DNA of 64,000 nucleotides from Turneriella parva DSM 21527 (GCF_000266885.1 NC_018020.1:124001-188000), one strand, 5' to 3'. Counted from the stretch's first letter, positions 43,363 to 52,888 are shown. Notes: generated by a model not told the origin, from the letters alone. Translations and numbers: made by a program.

Positions 43363-44475
43363 ATGGCCGAGCTGACCGGCCTCGTGGGCACAATCGGAGC
43401 CGGCACGGCCTTTTATACGGGGCTGCTGCTGGTTCTGGGCAGGCACCGCAAAACCGTGCGCCTCTTGGGAGGCGCTTTTTTTTTCATTTTCGCGGCGATC
43501 TTGCTGCTCTTCACCCGGTTTCTTCTCGATCGCTACATATCTTTGCCGCACCTTGCCTTTGTGCACCTGCCAATCGTGATGCTTGCGGGGCCTGCAATCT
43601 ACTTCTTTCTGCGCTTCGTCGCCGAACCCAATTTTCGTCTTAAGCCAGTTTATCTTCTGCACCTGTTGCTGGCGCTCGCCGTTACGCTCTATATGAGCGA
43701 CATCTACTCCATTTCGGCTGAGTCCAAAAGGCAAATGCTCGCGCATTCACAACCTCTGCCAGAATACGTAATACCGTCGCTGCGGGTGGTATTTCTTATC
43801 ACCTACACTGCGCCGCTCGTATACTTTCTGCTATCGGTTCGTTATCTGCGGCCATTCTTCTCGCGGCTGACGGCGAACGAGTTTTCATTTTTGAGGGCCA
43901 TGCGTGTATTCTTGCTGATTTGCGCCGTCGCAACAGCAATGATGATTGCAACGCTAATCGGTGGCGACTGGATGAATGTGAAAGTATTGGCGCTTTCTGC
44001 CTATTCACTCGCGGTGGTACTCGCATTTGTCGCACTGGCACGCAACCAGCACTTTCCCGAACTTTTGGTGCGCGACGCGCGCCGCTACGATCGCTTAAAG
44101 GGCCGCAGTGAAACCAAAGTGCAGCAGCTCGAGCGGCTCATCGTCGGCGAGCGACTGTTCGCAGCAGAAAATCTGCGCATCGCCGATCTGGCGCAAAGAC
44201 TGGGTCTCAGACCAGACCAGCTTTCGCAGCTGATCAACGATAATTTTGGCATGAACTTCAACCGTTATGTAAACCGGTTGCGCATCGAAGAAGCAAAACG
44301 CCGGCTCGCCGACGATCAGCCCCTAAGCATTTTGAGGATTGCGTACGAATGCGGTTTTGCCACGAAAAGCGCATTCAATGCCGCCTTTAAACTCGAAACC
44401 GGCCAGACACCGACCGGTTTCGCAAAAAACCGGGGCTTATCGGGAATAAGAGAAAAAAAACGTCCAGAATCGTGA
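43363..44475 (+). CDS. Membrane-bound AraC-type regulator
   Basis: A 370-residue protein: about seven hydrophobic helices in residues 5-230, then a C-terminal AraC/XylS DNA-binding domain (ENLRIADLAQRLGLRPDQLS, then NFNRYVNRLRIEEAKRRLAD, SILRIAYECGFATKSAFNA, FKLETGQTPTGF). Both helix-turn-helix units look intact. Such 7TM-AraC proteins sense membrane or external signals and bind DNA at the membrane. It lies between the Fe-S oxidoreductase and acyl-CoA synthetase genes and might control lipid-use genes, which is inference. Confidence 0.88.
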   Translation: MAELTGLVGTIGAGTAFYTGLLLVLGRHRKTVRLLGGAFFFIFAAILLLFTRFLLDRYISLPHLAFVHLPIVMLAGPAIYFFLRFVAEPNFRLKPVYLLHLLLALAVTLYMSDIYSISAESKRQMLAHSQPLPEYVIPSLRVVFLITYTAPLVYFLLSVRYLRPFFSRLTANEFSFLRAMRVFLLICAVATAMMIATLIGGDWMNVKVLALSAYSLAVVLAFVALARNQHFPELLVRDARRYDRLKGRSETKVQQLERLIVGERLFAAENLRIADLAQRLGLRPDQLSQLINDNFGMNFNRYVNRLRIEEAKRRLADDQPLSILRIAYECGFATKSAFNAAFKLETGQTPTGFAKNRGLSGIREKKRPES

Positions 44476-44516
44476 TTCAGGGCGACATCGGCCCAAAACC
44501 GTGCTACGTTCAAGGC

Positions 44517-46403
44517 ATGGAAAAAAACAAACTCCGCAACGTCGCTGAGCTTTACCGTGAAGCGGCAATGTCTTATGCTGCTGAAAAATCATTTCTGACG
44601 CGCAATGGCCCAGGCCAGTTCGACGGCCCGACCTACAAAGAGCTTTATGACGCGGGCCTCGATCTCTCGGCGGCGCTGATAGAAGTCTGCAGGCTGCAGC
44701 CCAAAGAGCATGTGGCAATTCTCGCCGATAACCGCATCGAATGGATGATCGCCGATTATGCCGTGATTCTGGCCGGGGCTGCAGATGTACCGCGCGGCAC
44801 CGACGCAACCGAGCACGACATTGAGTATATTGTTAACCACGCGGGTTGCCGCATCGTGGTTGTCGAGAACCAAAGCATTTGGGAAAAGTTCGCCTCACTT
44901 CTCGATAAGCTGCCTGGCGTCGAGCATGTGGTGTTCATAAACCAGTTCAGTTACCAGAAAACCCGGCTGGAGTGCCATAACATTCACGACCTCATTGCCG
45001 CTGGCAAAGCTATCGAAAAGATCGAGATCGAACGTCGGGTTGCAGAGATAAAGCCCGACGACCTCTTTACGCTGATATACACTTCGGGCACAACCGGCGC
45101 GCCTAAAGGTGTGATGCTCACGCACGGCAACATTATTTCGCAGATACGCAATCTGCCGCTGGGCTTCAACCGCCATGATGTGATGCTCTCCATTCTGCCG
45201 ATCTGGCACATTTTCGAGCGCGCGTTTGAAATTATTTCGATCGCCTCGGGCGCCAAGACTGTTTACACAAACGTCAAGCATCTGAAGGCCGATATGCAAA
45301 GCGTAAAACCCACGTTTATGGCATCGGCGCCCCGCCTGTGGGAGAGTATCTACAACGGCATTTTAACGAAGGTCGCCGAAGGTTCACCCATCAAACGTGC
45401 TCTCTTTCATGCAGCGATCAGCGTGAATCATGTTTACCGCCAGGCGCTGCGCGAGATGCGAGGCCAAAACCTGCAGATTCTGCCGCAGAATATTTTCATG
45501 CGTATGGCTGCAATTCTCTCTTCAACTCTGGTGATCATCGCGACCGTCGTGCCGGCGCTGCTGCTCGACGCAGTTGTATTGAGCAAGATTCGGGCAGCAA
45601 CCGGTGGCAGGTTGCGCGCGACTATTTCAGGCGGCGGCGCCCTGCCCCTGCATATAGACGAATTTTTCAACGACATCGGCATTGCGGTACTTGAAGGTTA
45701 TGGTATGACCGAAACATCGCCGATCATCTCGGTGCGGCTGCCTGAAAACGCGGTGATCGGTTCGGTCGGTCCGCTCTATAGCGAGACCGAAATTCGCCTC
45801 GTCGACATCGCAACCGGCGCGACGATTTATCCCGGTAGAGACTACTTTGGCAGAAAAGGCGAGCTGCATGTAAAAGGCCCTCAGGTGATGGCTGGCTATT
45901 ACAAAAATCCCGAGGCAACTGCAAAAGTTCTGAAAAACGGATGGATGAATACCGGCGACCTGGCGATCATGACGGCAAATGGCTGCCTCAAAATCGTCGG
46001 ACGCAGTAAAGAAACGATCGTGCTGATGAATGGCGAGAATGTCGAACCAGTGCCGATTGAATCGAAGCTTTTGGAATCCCCCCTGATTGAACAATGTATG
46101 GTCGTCGGGCAAGACCAGAAATTTTTAGCGGCTCTCATCGTACCTCGCACCGAGGCCCTGAAACAATTTGGCACCGATCTGCAAACCCTCGCGCAAAACG
46201 CAGAGGTAAAGAAACTGCTGAAGGCCGAAACGCATCGGCTCATCAGCGGTGAAAACGGCTTCAAGGCCTTCGAGCGCATTGGCGGCATTGCCGTCATGGG
46301 CCAGCTGTGGGAGAAAGACCGTGAACTCACGGCAAAACTTTCGCTCAGGCGGCATGTGATTACTGAGCTGTACGAAAAAGAAATTCAAGGCATTTTTGAG
46401 TGA
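44517..46403 (+). CDS. Long-chain acyl-CoA synthetase (AMP-forming)
   Basis: A 628-residue adenylate-forming enzyme. The P-loop TLIYTSGTTGAPKGVMLTH, the A5 region YGMTETSPIIS, GWMNTGDLAIM, and the A8/A10 signatures GRSKETIVLMNGENVEP are all present. It also has the extended middle region with a hydrophobic stretch (AILSSTLVIIATVVPALLLD) found in FadD15/AMP-ligase relatives, so it may be membrane-associated. It activates fatty acids to acyl-CoA for beta-oxidation or lipid synthesis. Start ATG 44517 (MEKNKLRN) is preceded by AAGG. Confidence 0.93.
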   Translation: MEKNKLRNVAELYREAAMSYAAEKSFLTRNGPGQFDGPTYKELYDAGLDLSAALIEVCRLQPKEHVAILADNRIEWMIADYAVILAGAADVPRGTDATEHDIEYIVNHAGCRIVVVENQSIWEKFASLLDKLPGVEHVVFINQFSYQKTRLECHNIHDLIAAGKAIEKIEIERRVAEIKPDDLFTLIYTSGTTGAPKGVMLTHGNIISQIRNLPLGFNRHDVMLSILPIWHIFERAFEIISIASGAKTVYTNVKHLKADMQSVKPTFMASAPRLWESIYNGILTKVAEGSPIKRALFHAAISVNHVYRQALREMRGQNLQILPQNIFMRMAAILSSTLVIIATVVPALLLDAVVLSKIRAATGGRLRATISGGGALPLHIDEFFNDIGIAVLEGYGMTETSPIISVRLPENAVIGSVGPLYSETEIRLVDIATGATIYPGRDYFGRKGELHVKGPQVMAGYYKNPEATAKVLKNGWMNTGDLAIMTANGCLKIVGRSKETIVLMNGENVEPVPIESKLLESPLIEQCMVVGQDQKFLAALIVPRTEALKQFGTDLQTLAQNAEVKKLLKAETHRLISGENGFKAFERIGGIAVMGQLWEKDRELTAKLSLRRHVITELYEKEIQGIFE

Positions 46404-46454
46404 CTTCACACACCGATAATCTTGACGCGAGCCTCATTCTTTTGAGGCTTGCAT

Positions 46455-47270
46455 ATGAAAGACCTCAGAAACAAAGTCGCCGTTGTGACGGGTGCAGGCT
46501 CGGGCATCGGCCGGCAGCTCGCGCACCAGCTTGCAAAAGCTGGCGCTGAGCTGGTGCTCGCCGATGTGGTGCAAAAAAATCTTGAAGCCACTGTCGGTGA
46601 ACTCTACGGGCAGACGAAGATCACATCGCACGTTGTCGACGTCGCGAAACGCGATCAGGTCTATGCGCTCGCCGACGCTGCGGTCAAGGCACATGGTCAG
46701 GTCGATATTGTTATCAACAATGCGGGCGTTACCGTACTGCAGCCACTCGACCAGGTGAGCTACGAAGACTTCGAGTGGGTGATGAACGTGAACTTCTGGG
46801 GTGTCGTGTACGGTACACTGGCGTTTCTGCCACACCTCAAGACCCGGCCAGAGGCGTCGGTTGTCAACATCAGTAGCGTGAATGGCTTCGTGCCTTTCCC
46901 GAATAACGGGCCGTACAACTGCTCAAAATATGCAGTCTATGGTTTCAACGAAACACTACACCAGGAACTCGCAGGCTCGCCTGTTGTCGTGACTTCGGTG
47001 CATCCCGGTGGCATCAAGACGAATATCATACGCAATGCCAAGGTGCACGCATCGCCCGGTGGCAATGACAAGGCGCACATCACCTCGCGCTTCGACAGCA
47101 TCGCGAGCACATCGGCCGAAGACGCAGCGAAGGCAATTCTCGGCGCAGTAAAGAAGAAACAGAAGAAGCTGCTGATCGGTCTCGATGCGCACGCGATGGA
47201 TCTTGCCAAAAGACTCATGCCAGAAGAATTCACGAGCCTGGTCGGCATGCTGACGCAAAGGGTTGGTTAA
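46455..47270 (+). CDS. Short-chain dehydrogenase/reductase
   Basis: A 271-residue classical SDR. The cofactor motif is TGAGSGIG at about residues 13-20, NNAG near 88, the catalytic Ser in NISSVNG, and Y-x-x-x-K as YNCSK. Lys-rich tail KKKQKKLLIG. Oxidises or reduces an alcohol/keto group; substrate unknown. The neighbouring acyl-CoA synthetase suggests lipid metabolism. Start chosen at ATG 46455, preceded by GAGG. Confidence 0.92.
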   Translation: MKDLRNKVAVVTGAGSGIGRQLAHQLAKAGAELVLADVVQKNLEATVGELYGQTKITSHVVDVAKRDQVYALADAAVKAHGQVDIVINNAGVTVLQPLDQVSYEDFEWVMNVNFWGVVYGTLAFLPHLKTRPEASVVNISSVNGFVPFPNNGPYNCSKYAVYGFNETLHQELAGSPVVVTSVHPGGIKTNIIRNAKVHASPGGNDKAHITSRFDSIASTSAEDAAKAILGAVKKKQKKLLIGLDAHAMDLAKRLMPEEFTSLVGMLTQRVG

Positions 47271-47343
47271 CTGACTGACCGGGCACTTGATGATTTGACC
47301 TAAGCCAAGCGCCTGCCAATTGTCTGAGAATCTAGAGGGAATC

Positions 47344-48447
47344 ATGAACCGGTTCACAAAAGCCACCTTGTACATTCTTGTCTCATGCATCTTCGCACCC
47401 CAATGCGCATCTGGCTCAGGCCGTTTGTCTACGCGCACGGCGAGAATGCAGCAATTCATGGATCGTTTCGAAATTGCGATGAGAAACGCGTGCGACACGG
47501 GAAGTCAGCAGGCCTTTGTGCTCGAAAATGCAGATTCGGTTGCCATTTATCAAGGCCGGGTAAGTAAAGCCGGCAGGCAGAACCTGTATTCTCTGCAAGA
47601 GAAAGACATCGACAATCTTGCGCGAAACGTCAGCTCGATCAAACCCAATTTTGCTGCGGGAATCGCCATTTCGGCCGGGAAAGAAGAATTAGAAGGCAGC
47701 TTCATCGCCTTTTGCGAACTCGATGTGTCAGCACTGGCAGTGAAGGGAGAGCAAATCGTCATTAGGCCAACGGGCATCAATGCGCTCGTCATGAGTGCCC
47801 ACCAGGGCGATCTGCCAGCCGTGCAGAGGCTGTTGGCAAGTGGCATCAATCTGCACCAGCAGACAATGGGTAGCCCGCTAATGGCCGCAGCGGACAACGA
47901 TCAAGCGGCAATGGTAACCTTTCTGCTAAAGCGGGGAGCCCGCATCAATGACCGGTCGAATAGAAACGGCATGACTGCATTGCATTTTGCTGCGCGAAAA
48001 GCCAGATTGAATACGATGAAGGTGCTGCTGCGGGCCGGCGCAAAACTTGAAATTGCGGACAACGACGACTACACCCCATTGTGGAGCGCGGCCTGTTCTG
48101 ACAACATAGAGGCGATAAAACTGCTGCTCGCCAGCGGCGCGAAGCTGCAACGCCTTGATAAGAATGGCAATAATATCGTGGCCGCCGCTGCCGGCAATGG
48201 CGCCAATGCAGCCATTCAGTATCTGGTGCAGAAGGGTCTGAATCCGCGGCACGCGAACAGATATGGCCGCACAGCCTTGTTTGATGCCATTGAGCGACAG
48301 CAGCCCGAAACTGTTCGGTTGTTGCTTTCATATGGACTCGACGCCAATGCCACAACGGCGAGCGGCAAGACCCCCCTTGCAACTGCAAAGATTCTGGGCG
48401 CAGCGAATATTATCACCATGCTCGAAAAGGCCGGTGCCCGTGAGTAG
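47344..48447 (+). CDS. Exported ankyrin-repeat protein
   Basis: A 367-residue protein starting at ATG 47344 just after AGAGGGA, with a signal peptide (to about CASG, residue 24). Residues 25-140 are of unknown fold. From about 150 there are six ankyrin repeats (NALVMSAHQGDLPAVQRLLA, GSPLMAAADNDQAAMVTFLL, MTALHFAARKARLNTMKVLL, YTPLWSAACSDNIEAIKLLL, RTALFDAIERQQPETVRLLL, KTPLATAKILGAANIITML). Ankyrin arrays bind proteins, so this is likely a periplasmic or surface interaction protein. Confidence 0.88.
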   Translation: MNRFTKATLYILVSCIFAPQCASGSGRLSTRTARMQQFMDRFEIAMRNACDTGSQQAFVLENADSVAIYQGRVSKAGRQNLYSLQEKDIDNLARNVSSIKPNFAAGIAISAGKEELEGSFIAFCELDVSALAVKGEQIVIRPTGINALVMSAHQGDLPAVQRLLASGINLHQQTMGSPLMAAADNDQAAMVTFLLKRGARINDRSNRNGMTALHFAARKARLNTMKVLLRAGAKLEIADNDDYTPLWSAACSDNIEAIKLLLASGAKLQRLDKNGNNIVAAAAGNGANAAIQYLVQKGLNPRHANRYGRTALFDAIERQQPETVRLLLSYGLDANATTASGKTPLATAKILGAANIITMLEKAGARE

Positions 48448-48520
48448 TGCGACGGTTGATTCTGCTCGACACCGGTTGGCATAGATTTGACAATTTCGGT
48501 CGAAACCCAAGTGCTACCGA

Positions 48521-50017
48521 ATGCGTAAGTTCAGTTTTTTCGTATTATTGTCTCTTATGGCGCTCGCTACACACTGCGGCAAATCGCGCACCTCAGAGAA
48601 GCTGACCCGCACCGAAGTTGCGCAGCCGCTGAAGTTTCCCAAAGGCTTTTTGTGGGGCACTGCGACGGCTGCCGAGCAGCTTGAGGCAACGACCGCAAGC
48701 GACTGGGCAGAACTGATTCGCAAGAGTTACGCAGGCGAAGGCAAGGCCGTTGCAGGCGCTGCGATCAAAGACCTGCATCTCTGGTCTGCCGACGTCATCA
48801 CAAAAAAAACCGCGCACAACGAGAAGCTCGCAGAAGACGTGGCGCTCATGAAAGAGATGGGCAACAACGCCTACCGCTTCTCGATCGCTTGGGATAAACT
48901 TTTCCCCAAAGCTGAAACAACAGAGCCCGATGCGGCTGCCGTTGCATTCTATGACAAACTTTTTGCGGAGCTCAAACGTAACGGTATTGAACCCTCTGTG
49001 ACACTCTTTCACTTCAGTTCGCCGCAATGGTTTTTCGCCGAAAAAGACGGCAAGCGTGGCTGGGAAAGAGCTGACGCACTCGAACATTTCGGCCGCTTCG
49101 TCACATTCGTCGTTAATCGCTGGGGTAAAGACGTGCGCGTCTGGACAACGCTCAACGAGCCGATGGTCTACATCTATTCGGGTTATATGCAGGGCATATT
49201 TCCCCCGATGGAGAAACGGCCAAACGAAAAAGCCGTCGCGCCCGTCATGCAGTCGCTTCTGAAAGCGCACGCGCTGGCCTACAAAATCATTAAGGTTTTC
49301 TCGACCAAGAACGGCGTCAAGGCTTCGGTGGGAGTCACGCAACACACCCGCGAGTTTGCGCCCTACAGAAACTATGCGCTGCTCGACCGCATTATTGCGG
49401 GCAAAGTCGAGCAGGCCTTCATCTGGGATTTCACCGATGCTATCCAGACGGGTGTGTTGAAGGTAACAAATACCGATATTGAAGAGACCATCGCAGATCT
49501 GAAAGGCACGCAAGACTTTATCGGCGTCAATTATTACGGCAGATTTTACATTAAATCGAATATTTTTTCTCCAACAAAGTTTGAAGTCAAGAACCATGAC
49601 GAAAGCGACGAGAGCGAAATAAAAAATGAACTCGGTTGGGCAGATTATCCGATTGGCATGAAGACAATTCTGCTCACGGCAAATAACAAATATAAGCTGC
49701 CCCTTTATATTCTTGAATCGGGCACAGCTGAGGCGAAGCACGACGACATACTCAGGCAACGCCTGATTACCACACACCTCGCCGAGACCGCAGCCGCAAT
49801 CGAGGCAGGCGCCGATGTGCGCGGTTACTTTCACTGGTCGCTGATCGACAACTTTGAATGGGCCGAAGGTTACGATGCGCGTTTCGGCCTCGTCGAAACC
49901 GATTATAAGAACGGCTTCGCGCGAAAAAAGCGCAAGAGCTTCGACACGTATAAGCGCATCATAGAAACGGGGATTTCACCTGACGCGTACCGCGAAGCAG
50001 CAAAACCCTACCATTAG
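48521..50017 (+). CDS. Glycoside hydrolase family 1 lipoprotein (beta-glucosidase-like)
   Basis: A 498-residue protein with a signal ending ALATHC (Cys 19), so a likely lipoprotein, whereas most GH1 enzymes are cytoplasmic. The GH1 fold is clear: FPKGFLWGTATAAEQLE, the acid/base Glu in WTTLNEPMVY (near 213), and the nucleophile Glu in LPLYILESGTAE (near 399) where GH1 usually has TENG, then YFHWSLIDNFEWAEGYDARF. The changed nucleophile loop suggests an unusual substrate. The TAG stop starts a structured repeat. Confidence 0.9.
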   Translation: MRKFSFFVLLSLMALATHCGKSRTSEKLTRTEVAQPLKFPKGFLWGTATAAEQLEATTASDWAELIRKSYAGEGKAVAGAAIKDLHLWSADVITKKTAHNEKLAEDVALMKEMGNNAYRFSIAWDKLFPKAETTEPDAAAVAFYDKLFAELKRNGIEPSVTLFHFSSPQWFFAEKDGKRGWERADALEHFGRFVTFVVNRWGKDVRVWTTLNEPMVYIYSGYMQGIFPPMEKRPNEKAVAPVMQSLLKAHALAYKIIKVFSTKNGVKASVGVTQHTREFAPYRNYALLDRIIAGKVEQAFIWDFTDAIQTGVLKVTNTDIEETIADLKGTQDFIGVNYYGRFYIKSNIFSPTKFEVKNHDESDESEIKNELGWADYPIGMKTILLTANNKYKLPLYILESGTAEAKHDDILRQRLITTHLAETAAAIEAGADVRGYFHWSLIDNFEWAEGYDARFGLVETDYKNGFARKKRKSFDTYKRIIETGISPDAYREAAKPYH

Positions 50018-50191
50018 CAGTTCCCTTAAAAAGGAAACTGCCAGCAGGCTCTGGAAACCGAAAAAGCGAAAAGCAGCTAAGTCGCTTAGCGACGACGCGC
50101 TTTAGCAGTCGTTTGTAGAGCGGTTTCATAGAAACCGCTCTACAAACGACGAGGCTTTTTGCTTTTTCGGGGGTATTTCCAGAGCCTGCAT
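50015..50191 (+). repeat. Structured intergenic repeat, copy 2 (GH1 / murB)
   Basis: The homologue of 12522-12684, here on the plus strand and starting at the GH1 TAG. Same parts in the same order: outer hairpin (50018-50042), P1 with CTCTGGAAA/TTTCCAGAG in place of CCGGAA/TTCCGG, P2 (GAAAAAGCGAAAAGC with GCTTTTTGCTTTTTC), a shortened P3 (GTCGC-TTA-GCGAC) and P4. P4 is extended to 20 bp by an extra palindrome that starts TGTAG and ends CTACA (50114-50144). The element ends just before the murB stop. Confidence 0.85.
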
Positions 50192-50196
50192 ATGAC

Positions 50197-51141
50197 TCAA
50201 AGCTCTGCGAAGTTGCCGACGAGTACAACCTCGCGCTCGAGCCGAACGCCCGTCGCCTCGAACACGCGCTGTTCGGCAAGGCGAATCAGCTTATAGACAT
50301 CGGCAGCTGTCGCGTGGCCATTATTGACAATAAAATTGCAGTGCTCGGCTGAAATTTCGGCCCCGCCCTCTTTGACGCCGCGCAGATTTGCTGCCTCGAT
50401 CAGTTGCCACGCTTTCTTATCTGATATATCCGCTGGCGGGTTCTTGAAAATACTGCCGGCTGAGCGGCGGTTCTTGGGCTGTGATGCAATGCGGCGGGCT
50501 TTGTATTCGGCGATGCGGGCCTCAATCGCCCCTGCATCCCCCTTTGGTAACTCAAGAGTGGCGCCGGCTATCCAGTAGCTGCTGTCGCGCTTGAAAAGGC
50601 TGTCGCGGTAGCGAAAATCGCAGGCAATATTCGGCAGCGTCTGCGCATTGCCCTGGTGCGCGAGTTCAACATTCACGAGAGAATCTTTGAGCTCATGACC
50701 ATAACAGCCCGCGTTCTGTATCACCGACCCACCAAAGTGGCCGGGTATTGTCGTTAAAAATTCGAGACCGGCAAAGCCCTTGGCTGAAATCTTTTTGCCC
50801 GCAAGCGGCGCTCTTGCACTCGCAGGCACGTAAACCTGCAGCCGATCGGTTGATTGGTGCAGAATACGAGGCTCTTCGCCAAATTGCGGATGTATCACGA
50901 CGCCCGCAAAACCTTCGTCTGAGACCAGCAGGTTTGAACCGCCGCCGAGAAGAAACACCGGCAGAGCGTGGCCCGCGAGCCAGGCCTGCAGCAGCGCCAG
51001 TTCATCGGCATGCCGGGGTTGTACGAACACCTTTGCCGCGCCGCCGAGGCGAAAGGTGGTATATTCTTTTAAAGTTACATCGCTATCAAAGCGAATACCC
51101 TGAGCGTTGAGAAATTCTTCAAGTTCAGAATAATCGTGCAT
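50197..51141 (-). CDS. murB: UDP-N-acetylenolpyruvoylglucosamine reductase
   Basis: A 314-residue FAD enzyme of peptidoglycan precursor synthesis, reducing UDP-GlcNAc-enolpyruvate to UDP-MurNAc. Visible: TTFRLGGAAKVFVQP, LLGGGSNLLVSDEGFAGVVI (FAD site), LEFLTTIPGHFGGSVIQNAG, RSAGSIFKNP with the catalytic Ser region, and the late GGAEISAEHCNFIVN. Looks like type II MurB (about 300 aa). It is convergent with the GH1 gene and separated from glpD by 39 nt on the same strand. Confidence 0.97.
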   Translation of the reverse strand: MHDYSELEEFLNAQGIRFDSDVTLKEYTTFRLGGAAKVFVQPRHADELALLQAWLAGHALPVFLLGGGSNLLVSDEGFAGVVIHPQFGEEPRILHQSTDRLQVYVPASARAPLAGKKISAKGFAGLEFLTTIPGHFGGSVIQNAGCYGHELKDSLVNVELAHQGNAQTLPNIACDFRYRDSLFKRDSSYWIAGATLELPKGDAGAIEARIAEYKARRIASQPKNRRSAGSIFKNPPADISDKKAWQLIEAANLRGVKEGGAEISAEHCNFIVNNGHATAADVYKLIRLAEQRVFEATGVRLEREVVLVGNFAEL

Positions 51142-51180
51142 ATGGGTCCAGGCCTGCTAAATCTGCATGGCTGAGTTTCG

Positions 51181-52830
51181 TTAACCGATAATCGAACGCG
51201 ATTTCTTAAATTCGGCAATTTCTTCGCGGCGACGGGTGCTGTCCCAGCGCAAGAGATCGCCCATGAGGGACGCGACGGCGGCAAGTGCCGAATCTGACAC
51301 ATAACCCATGTTGCCCAGGCCGCAGCGGCGCTTCATGAAGTCGCTCAGCGTCAGCGCCATTTCATGGTCAACCGCGTAGCAAATCTCTGCGAAAATAAAC
51401 GGATATTCGTTTTCTATCGGGCGCAGCAGCGACTTGTCTTTAATGACGTAATCGAGCACTCTCTCATAGAGCGCACCATAAATTTCAATCAGGTGCTCGA
51501 TCAATTGTGGTGCGAATACTTTGTCCCAGCGGGCGTGAGCTTCGGCGATAAAGGTGGCAAGCCGTGAACCGACCGCCCCGCCCACGACAGGTGTCTTGTG
51601 CGAAACCGAACGGCGGCGTGGAAAACCAAACTTACGTTCGACCAGATCAATCGTCTGCTCGGCGAGCGCGCGCGAAGTTGTCCATTTACCGCCAAAGACT
51701 GAAACGAGTCCGTCGACATTCTCTGTCTTCTTGTGGTAGACAATTTCGTGGCGGCGCGATGCCTTATATGTCGAAGTCACAGAACTTTCGGCGACGAGCG
51801 GCCTTAAGCCTGCGTATGAATTGACAACATCGCCGAGCACCTTCTTCTGCGGAAAGTAATCGTTGTATTGCTTCAGAAAAGTTTCCGCGTCATCGCGGGT
51901 GACGCTCAGATCGTCGGGGTCACCTTTATATTCGGTATCGGTTGTACCCAAGAGCGAATACTTACCCCATGGAATCAAAAAGATATGGTGCTTATCGCGT
52001 GTTTCTATGCCAATCGTCGCATTCTTGTGAAACCTGGGAAACAGAAGGTGTATACCCTTCGAGCGAACAAGTTTATGTTCGGGGTTTCGATGCAGCTTCG
52101 CGAGCACCATGTCACCCCACGGCCCTGTCGCATTGATCGTGACGCGCGAGCGTATGGGAAACTGCTTTCCGCTGATGCGGTCTTCGGCGATGACCCCTGA
52201 AACCTTTTTGCCCGACGCAGTCTCTTCGACGATAAAATCGGAGCAGCCAACGTAGTTCGCAACCTGCGCACCGCGTTCGGCGGCAGAAAGCACGTACTCG
52301 AGGTTCGACCGGTTCGGGTGCCGGTTCAGAGCGTCATAATAATGATAAGCGCCGCGCAGCCCGTTGGGATTCAGGCCCGGTTCAATCTGCAGCGCCTTTT
52401 CACGCGTCAGCCAGCGTTTGCCGTCGAGATGTTTGTCAGGGTCGTCGATGTAATTTCTGTCCCATGCGAGGGCATCATAGAGCGTGAGGCCGATACCGAG
52501 CATCCAGCGGGGGGTCGGTGTAAAGTCATAGAACGGCATGAGAAACGGCATCGGAAAAACCTGATGCGGCATGTTAATTTCGAGATAGCGGCGTTCGCGC
52601 AGCGATTCGCGCACAACGGGAATATCACCCTGCGCCAAGTATCTGAGGCCGCCATGAATCAATTTTGAGGTGGATGCAGAAGTCGCATGACCAAAATCGG
52701 CACGTTCGATCAGCGCGACTGAAAAACCCCGCAAGACGGCATCCCAAGCGATTGAGGCGCCGCTGACGCCGCCGCCCAGAACGAGCACATCGAATACCTG
52801 GTTCTGAAACCGCTGCAGATCTCGCTTCAT
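51181..52830 (-). CDS. glpD: FAD-dependent glycerol-3-phosphate dehydrogenase
   Basis: A 549-residue membrane-associated flavoprotein oxidising glycerol-3-phosphate to DHAP and passing electrons to quinone. Features: VLVLGGGVSGASIAWDAVLR (FAD Rossmann, residues 15-34), HATSASTSKLIHGGLRYL, VTINATGPWGD, GKYSLLGTTDTEYKGDP and SVFGGKWTTSRALAEQT. The C-terminal helical domain is complete. A perfect 17-bp palindrome lies about 42 nt upstream and may be an operator. Together with plsY it suggests glycerol is a carbon and lipid source. Confidence 0.95.
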   Translation of the reverse strand: MKRDLQRFQNQVFDVLVLGGGVSGASIAWDAVLRGFSVALIERADFGHATSASTSKLIHGGLRYLAQGDIPVVRESLRERRYLEINMPHQVFPMPFLMPFYDFTPTPRWMLGIGLTLYDALAWDRNYIDDPDKHLDGKRWLTREKALQIEPGLNPNGLRGAYHYYDALNRHPNRSNLEYVLSAAERGAQVANYVGCSDFIVEETASGKKVSGVIAEDRISGKQFPIRSRVTINATGPWGDMVLAKLHRNPEHKLVRSKGIHLLFPRFHKNATIGIETRDKHHIFLIPWGKYSLLGTTDTEYKGDPDDLSVTRDDAETFLKQYNDYFPQKKVLGDVVNSYAGLRPLVAESSVTSTYKASRRHEIVYHKKTENVDGLVSVFGGKWTTSRALAEQTIDLVERKFGFPRRRSVSHKTPVVGGAVGSRLATFIAEAHARWDKVFAPQLIEHLIEIYGALYERVLDYVIKDKSLLRPIENEYPFIFAEICYAVDHEMALTLSDFMKRRCGLGNMGYVSDSALAAVASLMGDLLRWDSTRRREEIAEFKKSRSIIG

Positions 52831-52871
52831 TTATCGCCGGCCTGCCCCATGGCAGAATCGCGTTCAGAAAT

Positions 52872-52888
52872 GACCTGTCAGACAGGTC
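52872..52888. promoter_or_regulatory. Candidate repressor operator upstream of glpD
   Basis: The palindrome GACCTGTCAGACAGGTC lies in the 158-bp divergent gap between glpD and gltX, 42 bp from the glpD ATG. Size and symmetry fit TetR-type operators. The regulator is not identified. The rest of the gap shows no clear structure. Confidence 0.5.

Noticed and set aside
48593-49834. 413-codon open frame on the minus strand opposite the GH1 gene
   Set aside because: It lies wholly within a gene with clear GH1 motifs, and its translation (Cys- and Phe-rich, no domain) looks like an antisense shadow of biased codon use.
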